NCBI GenBank assembly: GCA_014695295.1
Contig: JACJNY010000067.1
Location: forward strand, 1 to 64,000
Reading direction: 5' to 3'
DNA: 64,000 nt
DNA from: Microcoleus sp. FACHB-61
GTDB lineage: Bacteria > Cyanobacteriota > Cyanobacteriia > Cyanobacteriales > Microcoleaceae
The notes under the pieces are model-generated. The model made no database searches. It saw only the letters and a program-made list of their open reading frames with translations, and was not told where the DNA came from. Below are positions 29,021 to 38,281 of this stretch, in pieces. The first letter of the stretch is position 1. Each line of letters begins with the position of its first letter. The position numbers and the translations under genes were made by a program.

Positions 29021-29659
29021 ATGATTGCTCAAACTCTCGCCCCGCACGAACAAATTGTCCAGCTATCGGGTATCAGTTGGCAAACTTACGAAACTTTGCT
29101 GGCGGAACTCAGTCATCGGCGACTGCGACTGACATATAATCGTGGCAATTTGAAAATTATGGTACCCTCCCCAGAACACGAACGTTTCAAAGAAGTATTG
29201 GGTCGATTTGTTGAAACCTTAGCTGAAGAATTAGATGTGAGAATTGAACCTCTTGGTTCTACCACATTCAAACGTCCTGAACTTAGCGGTGCAGAACCAG
29301 ATAAATGTTTTTACATCCAGAATATTAGTGCAGTTAAAGGCAAAAAAAGAATCGACCTGAATCAAGATCCGCCGCCGGATTTAGTGGTGGAAATTGATAT
29401 TACCAGCAGTTCAAAAAATAGCTTGCAAGTTTATGCGGATCTGGGAGTGCCGGAAGTTTGGATTTATAACGGATCGCGACTCAGAATCAACAGATTAGAA
29501 AATGGAGAATACGTTGAGGGCGAGATCAGTTTAGCATTTCCTAGCTTACCGATATTAGAGATTGTCAGATTTTTGGAACAAGCAGAAACAATGGACTATT
29601 TGGAATTAGTAAAAGCATTTCGGAATTGGGTAAAAAGCCAAATTCAGCAAAACCAATGA
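29021..29659 (+). CDS. Uma2 family endonuclease (DUF820)
   Basis: 212 residues, a second Uma2 protein that is not a recent copy of its neighbour. It starts with the second Uma2 subtype pattern (VQLSGISWQTYETLLAEL), followed by RLTYNRGNLKIMVPSPEHE, the catalytic core PPDLVVEIDITSSS (D and E) and the VPEVWIYNGSRL strand. It is separated from the first Uma2 gene by 109 bp with a possible -10 element, so it may be transcribed on its own. Function predicted from fold only. Confidence 0.9.
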   Translation: MIAQTLAPHEQIVQLSGISWQTYETLLAELSHRRLRLTYNRGNLKIMVPSPEHERFKEVLGRFVETLAEELDVRIEPLGSTTFKRPELSGAEPDKCFYIQNISAVKGKKRIDLNQDPPPDLVVEIDITSSSKNSLQVYADLGVPEVWIYNGSRLRINRLENGEYVEGEISLAFPSLPILEIVRFLEQAETMDYLELVKAFRNWVKSQIQQNQ

Positions 29660-29787
29660 CTTGCGGATCAAATTAAACAAAATTTACAATTTGACCCACA
29701 AAAAAAAGCTATGTTGTGATAAAATAGAGATGATAAACTAATTTAAATATCAATTACAAACTGGTAGTGCCAGCAATTCTACCCGAT

Positions 29788-30999
29788 ATGCGATCGCTAG
29801 AGTCTCACAACAAATACCCAGATTGCTTGTGGATGCAATTAGAAGCAATTCCAGTTCCATCGGTTGCAGCCCAAACCCCGCAGCTCGACATTCACTTGAG
29901 CCTGAATTTTAACGAGCATTGGGAACCCCTGCTAGGTGGTCGCGTCAAGTTTGGTCTGCAAGGCGGCACGCTCAAGCTCTATCTAGAAAACTGCGAAATT
30001 CCGGTAGCATCGCGTCAGTTAGTCGGTTCTTTCAAGCTTTTGCCAATTGAAGAAAGCCTGCTGATTCAAAGCAGTGCAGAAATTTTAGTAACCGAAAGCC
30101 AGCGGGGAGTTCAGGGCGGCGAGAATACGGAAAAAATCAAGGAAACAGAGAGCATATTTTGTCACGTTTCCACAATAAGCGATGATACAACGCCAGCTTG
30201 GATTTTTGCAGTAGAACAGGGTAAATCAGTATTAAAAGGTTTGCTAAAAAGTGCTAAGCTGGGAGAAGTGGCTGCCAAAGAATTTAGAATGGCAGCGGCT
30301 TTTGAAGTTGCCAAAGAAGATATTAATCTCACAGATGCGGAGGGTTTGTGGCCGCACGATATCACGCCAAATCAACATTCGGTTTTAGAAAGAATCCTGA
30401 CTATATACCTGCAAGCAAATAAACTCCAACCTGCTCTCAGTTGGGCGCTATTGTCCTACAATTTGCCTCCGGTTGAACCGCGCGAAGCGGAAATTGTCCC
30501 GGAAGCTGAATCGGAATTGCAGGAAATGGTCGATCGCATAATCTCCGCTGAAACCGACAACTTTGTGGAGTTGGCAAAAATCGCCAATCTCAATCCAGCA
30601 CTAGATTTCGCGGGTAGCAGCTTGCGCGGAACGACTTTAAGTGCAGTGGATTTTAGCAGCGCAAATCTCCATCGGGCAAATTTCCGGGGTGCAAACTTAA
30701 ACGATGCCGATTTCAGCGACGCCAACCTGCAAAATGCCAAATTCGGCGGTGCAGATTTGAGTGGTGCTTTCTTAGGAAATGCTGATTTAAGCCGCGCAGA
30801 TTTGCACAAAGCAAGTCTGGCTTTAGCTAACCTCAGCGGTGCCAATTTGAGGGGCGCAAATCTGCTGGAAGTGAACTTAACAAATGCTAATTTCAGTGGC
30901 GTGAATGTCGAGTTCGCCAGATTCGGGAACAATTCAGGAATCGATGAGGAGATGCAGGTGAATCTACAGCAGCGAGGCGCAATTTTTGAGGAAGTTTAG
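29788..30999 (+). CDS. Pentapeptide-repeat protein with DUF1822-like N-terminus
   Basis: From the ATG at 29788 the protein has 403 residues; a GTG at 29767 would add seven. The N-terminal half is a mixed alpha/beta region (LDIHLSLNFNEHWEPLLGGRVKFGLQGGTLKL) of a type common in cyanobacteria, reminiscent of DUF1822 but not certain. The C-terminal half (about 265-380) is pentapeptide repeats (FRGANLNDADFSDANL). The end (EEMQVNLQQRGAIFEE) matches that of the TPR/pentapeptide gene upstream, suggesting related proteins. No signal peptide or membrane segment is seen. Function unknown. Confidence 0.8.
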   Translation: MRSLESHNKYPDCLWMQLEAIPVPSVAAQTPQLDIHLSLNFNEHWEPLLGGRVKFGLQGGTLKLYLENCEIPVASRQLVGSFKLLPIEESLLIQSSAEILVTESQRGVQGGENTEKIKETESIFCHVSTISDDTTPAWIFAVEQGKSVLKGLLKSAKLGEVAAKEFRMAAAFEVAKEDINLTDAEGLWPHDITPNQHSVLERILTIYLQANKLQPALSWALLSYNLPPVEPREAEIVPEAESELQEMVDRIISAETDNFVELAKIANLNPALDFAGSSLRGTTLSAVDFSSANLHRANFRGANLNDADFSDANLQNAKFGGADLSGAFLGNADLSRADLHKASLALANLSGANLRGANLLEVNLTNANFSGVNVEFARFGNNSGIDEEMQVNLQQRGAIFEEV

Positions 31000-31114
31000 T
31001 CCGTAAGCGCGAGAGCCCTTTGATCCATCTGTATCCATCCCCGTTTATCCGCCTGCATCTGCGGTTCAAAAAAAGCGATCGCCCTCAAAAAGAGCGATCG
31101 AACTCCCAAACAAA

Positions 31115-34100
31115 TTATCCTTCATCCTCCGACTTTACAGGAGCACGCCCAGAAATCACAATAAATCCCACAGACTCAAGAGTCATGTGCGGGTGGCGAA
31201 TTCCAGCTAAAACCGCTTGACTCAACAAACTTTCCGTACTGATTTCATCAGCCAAAACCGATCCTAAAGCTTGTTCGGATTTAGAAAGTCGATTCAAGCG
31301 CAATTGCAATTGATTCACCCGGTTTTCGAGTTGGATTGCAGCACTGACAGCAGATTGCTCGCACATTTCCACAAAAGCCGATCGCCCGCGCAGTAATTCC
31401 TCTGATACCACCCGCCCCTTTTGGCAAAAATCATCCCAATCTAGCGGATCGACAAAACTGTCAATAAGCGAGGTGCGATTTTTTGACAAATTGTAATCCC
31501 GATTTGGCCCGCCTTTCCCCTTATAAGGCCGCTGCAAAATCGCCAGAAGTTCCGCATCTTCCACCAGAGACATCTGCTCGCTACGAGCATCTACATACAC
31601 AGTTTCAAAAGTTGGGATAAACAAAGCATCAGCGCGGCGCTGCAAAGCTTTCAAGTTGTAATTTTCGATGTTTTGTGCTTGCACAACTTGCTGGGCCGGC
31701 TGCACATCAGTCTGGATTGAATAATTAAACTGAAAGCCGAACCACTCCTTCCCAGGTGCAGCATCCCAAGTTTCATCATGCCGCCACATGGCAAAAGCTT
31801 GACCCCGATCGTCCCAGCGAATATAAGAGCTAAGCGCATCGATCAATCCCTCACCAATTCGATAAAGAGCGACATCCGCATTTTGATGAGCAATGCGGCG
31901 ATTGTAACTACCATACTGCTGACAATAAGGAATCAATCTGGTTCTCAAATCGTTCGAGGGAATCAACGTTTTTTGAGTAGGTTGATAGCGCAGCAACCCC
32001 GATACACTCGGATGTTCGATTTGTTTGAAGTGGAGAGCTTGACAAATCCAACCTTCCACAGCCCGCTGCATTTCTTTATGCTTAGCGTCGCAGTTGTCGA
32101 GAGATTCAAAATACTGAGATGCGCTGTCATCAAGAGTATCGATTTCATCGAGAACGTACTGTTCGTCGATTTTAATTTTCTCTTGTTCGATTTCAGCTTT
32201 AATCGCTTCAATTTCGCTGGATAAGCCCTTTGCTCCCTCAGCAAACAACTTTTCTTCAAGTTTGAGAAGTTTTTCCTCAGCATAAAACTGAAGGCTAGCA
32301 ATAGATTTGTTGAAGATATCAAACCCGTCTTTTAAAACTTGAAACCAAGCTTCGTGGGGACTCTCTGGCAAATCCGGGCCTGCAAACAAACAAAATTGCA
32401 CTCCCATTTTGCTACCAATGCGATCGACTCTGCCCAGTCTTTGTTCTAACTGGTTGGGAAACCACGGCAAATCGAAGTGAATTAACCAATCAACAAATTG
32501 CAGATTTACCCCTACTTCCGCCGAGCGATCGCACACTAAGATAAAACAATGCGGCTCCGTCTTAAACCGCTTGAGACTAGCCTCAACCTCATCCGCAGAT
32601 TTGCTCGTGTCATGGCTGGCGATCGCATTTTTACCAAAGATTTTAGCTAGATTTTCCGCAATCTCTTTACAAGTTGCCGTAAAACTGGTAAAAATCACAA
32701 TTTTCGGGAAACGCTCGCCTGGAATCGGCCGTTTAATTTGTTGTTGAATTCTCGACAGCAAATCGCGGGGATTGCTGTGATACTCGCGCGGAACCTTCAA
32801 AGCAACTGCCAGAAATCGGAGAACCGCGATTCGTAACAAACTCAGTCGATCGAGTCCTTCCTGGGGCTTTTCCAGGGTGTTGAGCAAGGTTTCCAGCATT
32901 TCCTTTTCTTCGGGAAACAACGCAGTTTTGGTCAAAATTGCAGTGTCATTTTGTCCAAATTCGCGATCGAGTTCTGGAGTCGATTTTTTCTGCAAGCGAG
33001 CTTTGACAACCCGTTCTAAAACACTCAGCCAAGTACCGGAAGCGCGGAAAAACAGCAGAAAAATTCTCTGATATTCGCTAGACTTGGGAGCGGCTGTGCG
33101 CCACTTATCGAGGATGCTGTGAATTGCCGACCACTGCTCGTCATTCAGATCGTACTCGACTTTGGGGACAGCATCTCGATCGAAAATCACATCCTCAACC
33201 GCATCCCGGCGGTTGCGAAGGATGCGACGATGCAGGCGGTAGGTATCGCTAACGTGAGTGCGAATAGTTCGGACAAGCCGAGCCTGTTCTGCGGTTTTTT
33301 TAGTTTTCAAACAACTTTCTAACTCTGTTGCTAATCCGATTAAATAATCATCTTTTGCAAAAAGAGTGCGGAGTTGAGCGAGTTTTGTTTGCAAAACAGC
33401 AGGCTTGGCGTTTTCTCGAAAATCAAGCAAAGCGCGGCCGATTTCCTGACGGTTTTGCACCTGTCCTTTGAAATTTTCCAGGTCATCAAGACGGTAACTT
33501 GTCGGCTCTAGCAAGTGCAACATCGTTAGAAAATCTTGCTCGCGGCCGAGAACTGGCGTTGCAGATAATAACAATAAATTTTTGCTTTTGTGAGCTAGTT
33601 TCTGACAGAGTTCAAAGCACTGCTGCTGAGCGCGATCGCTAGAATTTGCCATTGCCGCCACATCATGGGCTTCATCAACAATTAGAAAATCTAGGTTAGC
33701 GTTGCGGCTAATTTGATTGATTTCGCTAACAGCCACAAGCTGCACTCTGTCAGCAAAATGAGACAAATAGAATTTATTTTCCAACTCCTGCCGCCACTGT
33801 TCGAGCAGGTATTTGGGAACCAGTACCACAGCGCGTCCGTTGGGATCGTCGAGCAGAAATTGGCGGAGAATTGTGCCGGCTTCTACTGTTTTTCCCAGTC
33901 CTGGTTCGTCTGCCAATAAATAGCGCACGATTGGGTCTTCTAGGACGCGCCGGACGACTTCAACTTGGTGCGGATAGAGGTCTATGTTAGCAGAAATTAA
34001 ACCTGTCATGCCGCGGCTGACGGCCCGCTGTTCGATCGCTGATTGAACGAATGCCAATCGGCGATCGTGAAAATACGGCGTTTCTTGGCCTTTGACTGCT

Positions 34101-34450
34101 AAAATGTCGATCGGATCGGCGATCGGGATATTGCAGCGGACATAAAGTTCGCTTTCGACAGCTTGCAAACTTTGGCTGTCGGGGAGGTCAATTTCGTATT
34201 CTAATTTATCTTCATCCCAGTCATAAACTCGCCCAATTATCCATCTTTCCTGACTTGTGCTCCAGAGGTAGCAGCGGGTTTGGCGCTGAAGTCTGGCTTC
34301 TTGCAGCAAACCCAAGGGCACAGTTTTGCGTATGCGGTTTTTAACTGAGCAAAAATATTCAATTACGGCATCGGTACGCGATACCTCGACAACTTTTCCG
34401 ACTCCCAAATCGTTTCTGGGCGATCGAACTAACGAACCAACATCAATCAT
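31115..34450 (-). CDS. SNF2/RapA-type helicase-like ATPase, DpdE-like
   Basis: A 1111-residue superfamily 2 ATPase. A small Tudor-like N-terminal part (VGSLVRSPRNDLGVGKVVEV) precedes the ATPase core: Walker A in LADEPGLGKTVEAG (K187; P replaces the usual V) and DEAH at 259-262. The helicase C part has VNLQFVDWLIHFDLPWFPNQ and QRLGRVDRIG (about 660-700). A long coiled-coil region near 735-800 and a conserved C-terminal part follow. Layout and length recall RapA and, more closely by length and N-terminus, DpdE of the Dpd 7-deazaguanine DNA-modification systems. No dpdA, dpdB or dpdC gene lies nearby, so the DpdE name is tentative. It could move or remodel proteins on DNA. Confidence 0.75.
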   Translation of the reverse strand: MIDVGSLVRSPRNDLGVGKVVEVSRTDAVIEYFCSVKNRIRKTVPLGLLQEARLQRQTRCYLWSTSQERWIIGRVYDWDEDKLEYEIDLPDSQSLQAVESELYVRCNIPIADPIDILAVKGQETPYFHDRRLAFVQSAIEQRAVSRGMTGLISANIDLYPHQVEVVRRVLEDPIVRYLLADEPGLGKTVEAGTILRQFLLDDPNGRAVVLVPKYLLEQWRQELENKFYLSHFADRVQLVAVSEINQISRNANLDFLIVDEAHDVAAMANSSDRAQQQCFELCQKLAHKSKNLLLLSATPVLGREQDFLTMLHLLEPTSYRLDDLENFKGQVQNRQEIGRALLDFRENAKPAVLQTKLAQLRTLFAKDDYLIGLATELESCLKTKKTAEQARLVRTIRTHVSDTYRLHRRILRNRRDAVEDVIFDRDAVPKVEYDLNDEQWSAIHSILDKWRTAAPKSSEYQRIFLLFFRASGTWLSVLERVVKARLQKKSTPELDREFGQNDTAILTKTALFPEEKEMLETLLNTLEKPQEGLDRLSLLRIAVLRFLAVALKVPREYHSNPRDLLSRIQQQIKRPIPGERFPKIVIFTSFTATCKEIAENLAKIFGKNAIASHDTSKSADEVEASLKRFKTEPHCFILVCDRSAEVGVNLQFVDWLIHFDLPWFPNQLEQRLGRVDRIGSKMGVQFCLFAGPDLPESPHEAWFQVLKDGFDIFNKSIASLQFYAEEKLLKLEEKLFAEGAKGLSSEIEAIKAEIEQEKIKIDEQYVLDEIDTLDDSASQYFESLDNCDAKHKEMQRAVEGWICQALHFKQIEHPSVSGLLRYQPTQKTLIPSNDLRTRLIPYCQQYGSYNRRIAHQNADVALYRIGEGLIDALSSYIRWDDRGQAFAMWRHDETWDAAPGKEWFGFQFNYSIQTDVQPAQQVVQAQNIENYNLKALQRRADALFIPTFETVYVDARSEQMSLVEDAELLAILQRPYKGKGGPNRDYNLSKNRTSLIDSFVDPLDWDDFCQKGRVVSEELLRGRSAFVEMCEQSAVSAAIQLENRVNQLQLRLNRLSKSEQALGSVLADEISTESLLSQAVLAGIRHPHMTLESVGFIVISGRAPVKSEDEG

Positions 34451-34646
34451 AATTTCAGCCTGACAATACTTACTAGATTACAGTAAATCCTTTCCCGTTA
34501 AAACTTTTAGCAAAATGCGATTTTGGTCTGCGTCCCGTTTCGAGTCAAATGACAGTCAATCTGCTATTCGGAAAACAATAAGTTTAGCATGGTAACTAAC
34601 ATTTTGGAATTCACTAAATATGCTGGCAGCGAATAAGAATACCTAC

Positions 34647-35303
34647 TTACGATGAAGGAAAAATAACGCCTGCATTACCGGATTCCCATTTCGGGTATTT
34701 CTCCATAACACTGCTATAAATTTGAGAGTCTGTGAACGCTGCTAACCAAGCTTGTAGCGGAGGCCAAGGCTGTTGGTTGAACCAAGCTCGATCGGTATGA
34801 GCGAATTGACGAACAAAAGGTGCGATCGCCATATCAGCCAATGCTACATTGTTACCAAACAAATATTTAGTCGCGCTTAACTGTGCATTTAGTCGGCCCA
34901 GATATAAAGAACCTTCATACCGATGTACTTGGGCCTCAACACCTGGATAACGATCCGGGTACTTATAACGGTCAAGATGATATTTAAACCCATTATCAAA
35001 TAGAGCGATAAGTTCCAGCATTTCTGCCAGAGAACCTTGCTGTGGCATCAACCATTTTTCAGGATCGTGTTGTCTCAATGCCCACAACATGATATCGATA
35101 CTTTGATCGAGTACGCGCCCGTCAACATCAATCAATATTGGTACCGTACCTTTGGCAGATACCTCGAACATCTCTTGTGGTTTGTCTCGCAAAACAACTT
35201 CCCGCAACTCACACACCCGATTGCTAACCATTAAGGCCAAGCGCGCGCGCATAGCATAGGGACAGCGGCGGAAGGAATACAAAATCGGGTATGTTGCTGA
35301 CAT
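34647..35303 (-). CDS. Glutathione S-transferase family protein
   Basis: A 218-residue protein. The N-terminal thioredoxin-like half has YSFRRCPYAMRARLAL (CPYA in the active-site position) and GTVPILIDVDGRVLDQSIDI, the cis-Pro and glutathione-binding S. The C-terminal half is the all-helical GST domain ending in FLGNN-like LFGNNVALADMAIAPFVRQF. The CPYA motif suggests omega/beta-type thiol chemistry rather than classic conjugation. Substrate unknown. It is followed downstream by no gene on the same strand until 34450. Confidence 0.88.
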   Translation of the reverse strand: MSATYPILYSFRRCPYAMRARLALMVSNRVCELREVVLRDKPQEMFEVSAKGTVPILIDVDGRVLDQSIDIMLWALRQHDPEKWLMPQQGSLAEMLELIALFDNGFKYHLDRYKYPDRYPGVEAQVHRYEGSLYLGRLNAQLSATKYLFGNNVALADMAIAPFVRQFAHTDRAWFNQQPWPPLQAWLAAFTDSQIYSSVMEKYPKWESGNAGVIFPSS

Positions 35304-35342
35304 ATTATATGTTTAGTCGATCGCACGATCTGGTTTTTCGGG

Positions 35343-35418
35343 CCAGAAACCCGGTTTCTTTCTATATTTCTCGTCGCCAAACAAGATTTTTCGTAGAAAC
35401 CGGGTTTCTGGGAGTTTA
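35343..35418. repeat. Inverted pair of AGAAACCCGGTTTCT-type palindromes
   Basis: CCAGAAACCCGGTTTCT at about 35343-35359 and AGAAACCGGGTTTCTGG at about 35394-35410 are inverted copies, each nearly palindromic. A single copy (AGAAACCGGGTTTCT) recurs at about 51922-51936. This is a dispersed repeat family and could also end converging transcripts. Confidence 0.7.
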
Positions 35419-35430
35419 GTTTTAATACTA

Positions 35431-36378
35431 TTAGTCGAGATCACCATCTACTTTTTCCTTCGCATCGTAGCGCGCGCCTATATGTACTTGGTTGCGACGC
35501 TTAGCAAGCTCAATCTGACGTTGACGCTCAGATAAAGCTTGTTTTTTGGTTTCAGTTTTTGAGTCATGACAATGAGGACAACTCACACCAAGTACAAATA
35601 ATTCAGAAGCCTTATCTTCCTGACTAATCGGGTGACGACAACCGCGACAAAGTTCATAGTTTCCCGGCTTTAACCCCTGACCAACAGAAACCCGTTCATC
35701 AAAGACAAAACATTCACCTTCCCAACGACTTTCTGCTTCCGGCACCGTTTCTAAATATTTTAAAATTCCGCCTTCGAGATGATAGACTTCATCAAAACCT
35801 TGAGTACGCAAAAAAGCAGTAGATTTTTCGCAGCGAATACCACCCGTGCAAAACATTGCCACCTTGGGTTTATTGCGTAAAGCAGTTTCCCGCAGCACCC
35901 ATTCAGGTAATTCGGAAAAGCTTTTTGTTTTTGGATTAATAGCACCTTCAAAAGTACCCATAGATACCTCGAAGTCGTTACGCACATCAACCACCACAAC
36001 ATCGGGATCGTCAAGCAGCTTATTCCACTCATCAGGCTTAACATATTTGCCAGCCATGAGGCGGGGATTAATGTCCGGTACCCCCATCGTGACTATTTCG
36101 CGCTTCAAGCGTATTTTCAGGCGATAAAAAGGTGCTTTTTCCGAGAAAGATTCCTTGTGTACCAGATCGGCAAAACGGGGGTCACTACGCAAGAATGCCA
36201 GCACTGCGTGTACGCCCTCAGACGAGCCGGCAATAGTACCATTGATGCCTTCTTGAGCCAGCAAGATAGTGCCTTTGACCTGATTGTTATTGCAACAATC
36301 GAGTAGCGGTGCTTTCAGGTCGGCAAAATCCGGTAGTTCAACGAACTTATATAAAGCAGCGGTTAAGAAATAAGCCAT
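35431..36378 (-). CDS. trhO: tRNA uridine(34) hydroxylase TrhO (rhodanese fold)
   Basis: A TrhO/YceA-type protein (formerly UPF0176) of 315 residues from the ATG at 36378; an upstream ATG at 36396 adds six residues. It makes 5-hydroxyuridine at tRNA position 34 using oxygen. Seen are an acylphosphatase-like N-terminus with LAQEGINGTIAGS, the rhodanese domain with VVVDVRNDFEVSMGTF, and the active-site loop MFCTGGIRCEKST with catalytic C. A C-terminal CRGCRHPIS...SCPHCH zinc ribbon completes the family layout. Length is normal. Confidence 0.93.
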   Translation of the reverse strand: MAYFLTAALYKFVELPDFADLKAPLLDCCNNNQVKGTILLAQEGINGTIAGSSEGVHAVLAFLRSDPRFADLVHKESFSEKAPFYRLKIRLKREIVTMGVPDINPRLMAGKYVKPDEWNKLLDDPDVVVVDVRNDFEVSMGTFEGAINPKTKSFSELPEWVLRETALRNKPKVAMFCTGGIRCEKSTAFLRTQGFDEVYHLEGGILKYLETVPEAESRWEGECFVFDERVSVGQGLKPGNYELCRGCRHPISQEDKASELFVLGVSCPHCHDSKTETKKQALSERQRQIELAKRRNQVHIGARYDAKEKVDGDLD

Positions 36379-36437
36379 AGATTGAATAGATAGCACTAAT
36401 TAATTTTCATAATTAATTATATGAAAATTCACTCAAA

Positions 36438-36508
36438 GCGGACGGTGGGACTCGAACCCACGACGTTCAGCATGGGAAGCTGACATTCTACCACTGAATT
36501 ACGCCCGC
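36438..36508 (-). tRNA. trnG: tRNA-Gly (anticodon CCC)
   Basis: 71 nt folding as a cloverleaf on the minus strand. The acceptor is GCGGGCG paired with CGTCCGC (one mismatch type), the anticodon stem TCAGC/GCTGA has loop TTCCCAT, and the T arm is GTGGG-TTCGAGT-CCCAC. The loop places CCC at positions 34-36, reading GGG. CCA is not encoded, as usual in cyanobacteria. Confidence 0.93.
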
Positions 36509-36851
36509 GCTTAGTGTTTTTTACCTGTTTTCACCTTCTTTAACCTTGGAGGCGTCGCGGTAAAAAACGACTAGAAAAACATTGTACAACTATTTTCTGA
36601 TTTTGAGTATACCATTTTGACAATCAATTTGGGGCGACAGCCGATCGCCCATCCACCAGACAAAAAAAGTCCTGCACCACTGGCAGGACTTCTATTCTTC
36701 AGTCCGCGCAGGCGGACTTCATTTGTGTGTGTAGCGGAGGTTTCAACCGCCGAGGCCATTGGAGAAACGATTGAGCGGGCGATCGCAGTTTTCAGGTAGG
36801 GAAACGGCACTGCCGTGTCCTCTATGTCATGCGATGGATCACCCTCCACCC
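36509..36851. other. Intergenic stretch upstream of tRNA-Gly
   Basis: About 340 bp with a minus-strand terminator at 36662-36689 and no recognised gene. The tRNA promoter should lie within about 36515-36560. Confidence 0.4.
36662..36689 (-). terminator. Rho-independent terminator (minus strand)
   Basis: On the minus strand: GTCCTGC, 7-nt loop, GCAGGAC, then seven T. It is placed to end transcription from the RTX-type pseudogene, shielding the tRNA gene. Confidence 0.75.
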
Positions 36852-37258
36852 TTAGACGAACCGCAAAGAGCTACCATCAAGACTCAGGGGAGAAACAGAT
36901 TGCGCTCGTGCAATCAATTCGTTAGCAGCCACAGTCTTCTTGAAAATAGCCGCTCCCTCCGGCGACCAGCGGGAGAAGTACCGAGCAAGTAGGTACTGGG
37001 AGCGCTTTGAAGTTGGATGATATCGTTACTGGGGTCATAACCGACAATCAAAGCGTAGTCGCCGGCGCCAGTGCCGATATCGTTGCCATCCTTGTAGTAT
37101 AAATCGGTTGCATTTCCCAACCAGAACATATCGTTACCTTCTGCGCCAATGAGCGTATTTACTTCGCAGCAGCCGGGATTAGCACCGGTATAGTCAACAC
37201 CAACCAGGATGTCGTTACCTTCTTTGCTGTAGAGGAAAAGGAGGTCTGTATCTCCCAT
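36852..37258 (-). pseudogene. Frameshifted C-terminal fragment of an RTX-like calcium-binding protein
   Basis: The first 300 bp read as a calcium-binding repeat protein tail (MGDTDLLFLYSKEGNDILVG, then GAEGNDMFWLGNATDLYYKDG and GDYALIVGYDPSNDIIQLQ). After STYLLGTSPAG the frame is lost. In another frame the ending AAIFKKTVAANELIARAQSV followed by LSLDGSSLRFV reads straight to a TAA at 36852-36854, which is how intact cyanobacterial relatives end. The frameshift is near 36955-36970. The large N-terminal part of such proteins is absent. It is probably a non-functional remnant; a sequencing error at the shift cannot be excluded. Confidence 0.8.
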
Positions 37259-37354
37259 TAATTCGTGATATGAAATTCGTCTGAGAGCGCTTACTGAACC
37301 GTATTGTACTATATTTAATTAGGATTGAATTTTTTGTTTTTTCAAAAGTTTATA

Positions 37355-38194
37355 ATGAACAAACACCAGAAAATAAAATTTGAGGGCGACCGTGAAGGAT
37401 ACTGTAATATTTGTTGTAACTATTCTCAACTTACGCGCGATCATATTCCTCCACAAGGCTGTGTCAGACCAACATCCCTAGAGTTAAGAACGCTAACACA
37501 ATACATTACAAAATCAAGTACGAAGGCAACGGTTTCTCAAAGCGGACTTAAGATGCTATCCATTTGCGGAAACTGTAATAATAATTTACTTGGCACAAAA
37601 TACGATTCAGAATTGATTGAGGTGTCTAAAAAGGTGGATAATATGCTGAGAGTTCAGCGGGAGCTAGGACTATCTTTGCCAGACCAAATAAATTTGATCA
37701 TCAAACCTCAAAGGTTAATTAGATCTGTTATTGGACATATTTTAGCTGGGAAGTTACCGATTGCAGGAAAGCCTCCTATATCAGCACCTTTCCCAGATGC
37801 TTTGAGAAACTATTTCTTGGATCAGTCTAGCAATATACCAGACCAGGTTGAGATCTACTATTGGTTATATCCCTCGAATAAACAGATCGTTATTAGTTCA
37901 CTTGCCATAGGATCAACTGTTGGAGAGGGATTTATTTCTGGTAGCTGTTTGCTCAAATTTTATCCCCTGGCTTTTTGGGTAGTTTGGGATAAGCCAACTT
38001 CGTTTCCAATAAATTTCACAAAGATACCCAAAGACAAAGTAAAAGGCTTGGATGAAACCTGCGAAATAATGATTGACTTACGAAACATACCACATCTTGA
38101 CTACCCAGAGGTTCCTGCTGAAGACCAATATATTATGAGCCGTCAGGATTCAACCTTTCTAGCACAACCGAAAAAACAAAAAGGATTTGGGTAG
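37355..38194 (+). CDS. HNH-like zinc-binding protein of unknown function
   Basis: 279 residues from the ATG at 37355; a TTG at 37325 would add ten. Near the N-terminus CNICCNYSQLTRDHIPPQGC and, later, SICGNCNN supply two Cys pairs plus a DHIPP motif, the arrangement of an HNH nuclease zinc site. The remainder (residues about 100-279) is a mixed alpha/beta region without recognised motifs, ending in a basic QPKKQKGFG tail. It stands alone among decayed genes and has its own A/T-rich upstream region. Nuclease activity is an inference from the motif; a host-defence or mobile origin is possible. Confidence 0.65.
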   Translation: MNKHQKIKFEGDREGYCNICCNYSQLTRDHIPPQGCVRPTSLELRTLTQYITKSSTKATVSQSGLKMLSICGNCNNNLLGTKYDSELIEVSKKVDNMLRVQRELGLSLPDQINLIIKPQRLIRSVIGHILAGKLPIAGKPPISAPFPDALRNYFLDQSSNIPDQVEIYYWLYPSNKQIVISSLAIGSTVGEGFISGSCLLKFYPLAFWVVWDKPTSFPINFTKIPKDKVKGLDETCEIMIDLRNIPHLDYPEVPAEDQYIMSRQDSTFLAQPKKQKGFG

Positions 38195-38281
38195 CATGAT
38201 TTCGTGATTTTAGCTTCAAGTGCGATCGCATTCATAACCCTCCCCACGCCTGCGAAATATGACCCTTTTTGTTAGATTTAT

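Noticed and set aside
36571..36849. 92-codon minus-strand frame near the tRNA
   Set aside because: It runs across the terminator hairpin at 36662-36689 and shows no protein-like features.
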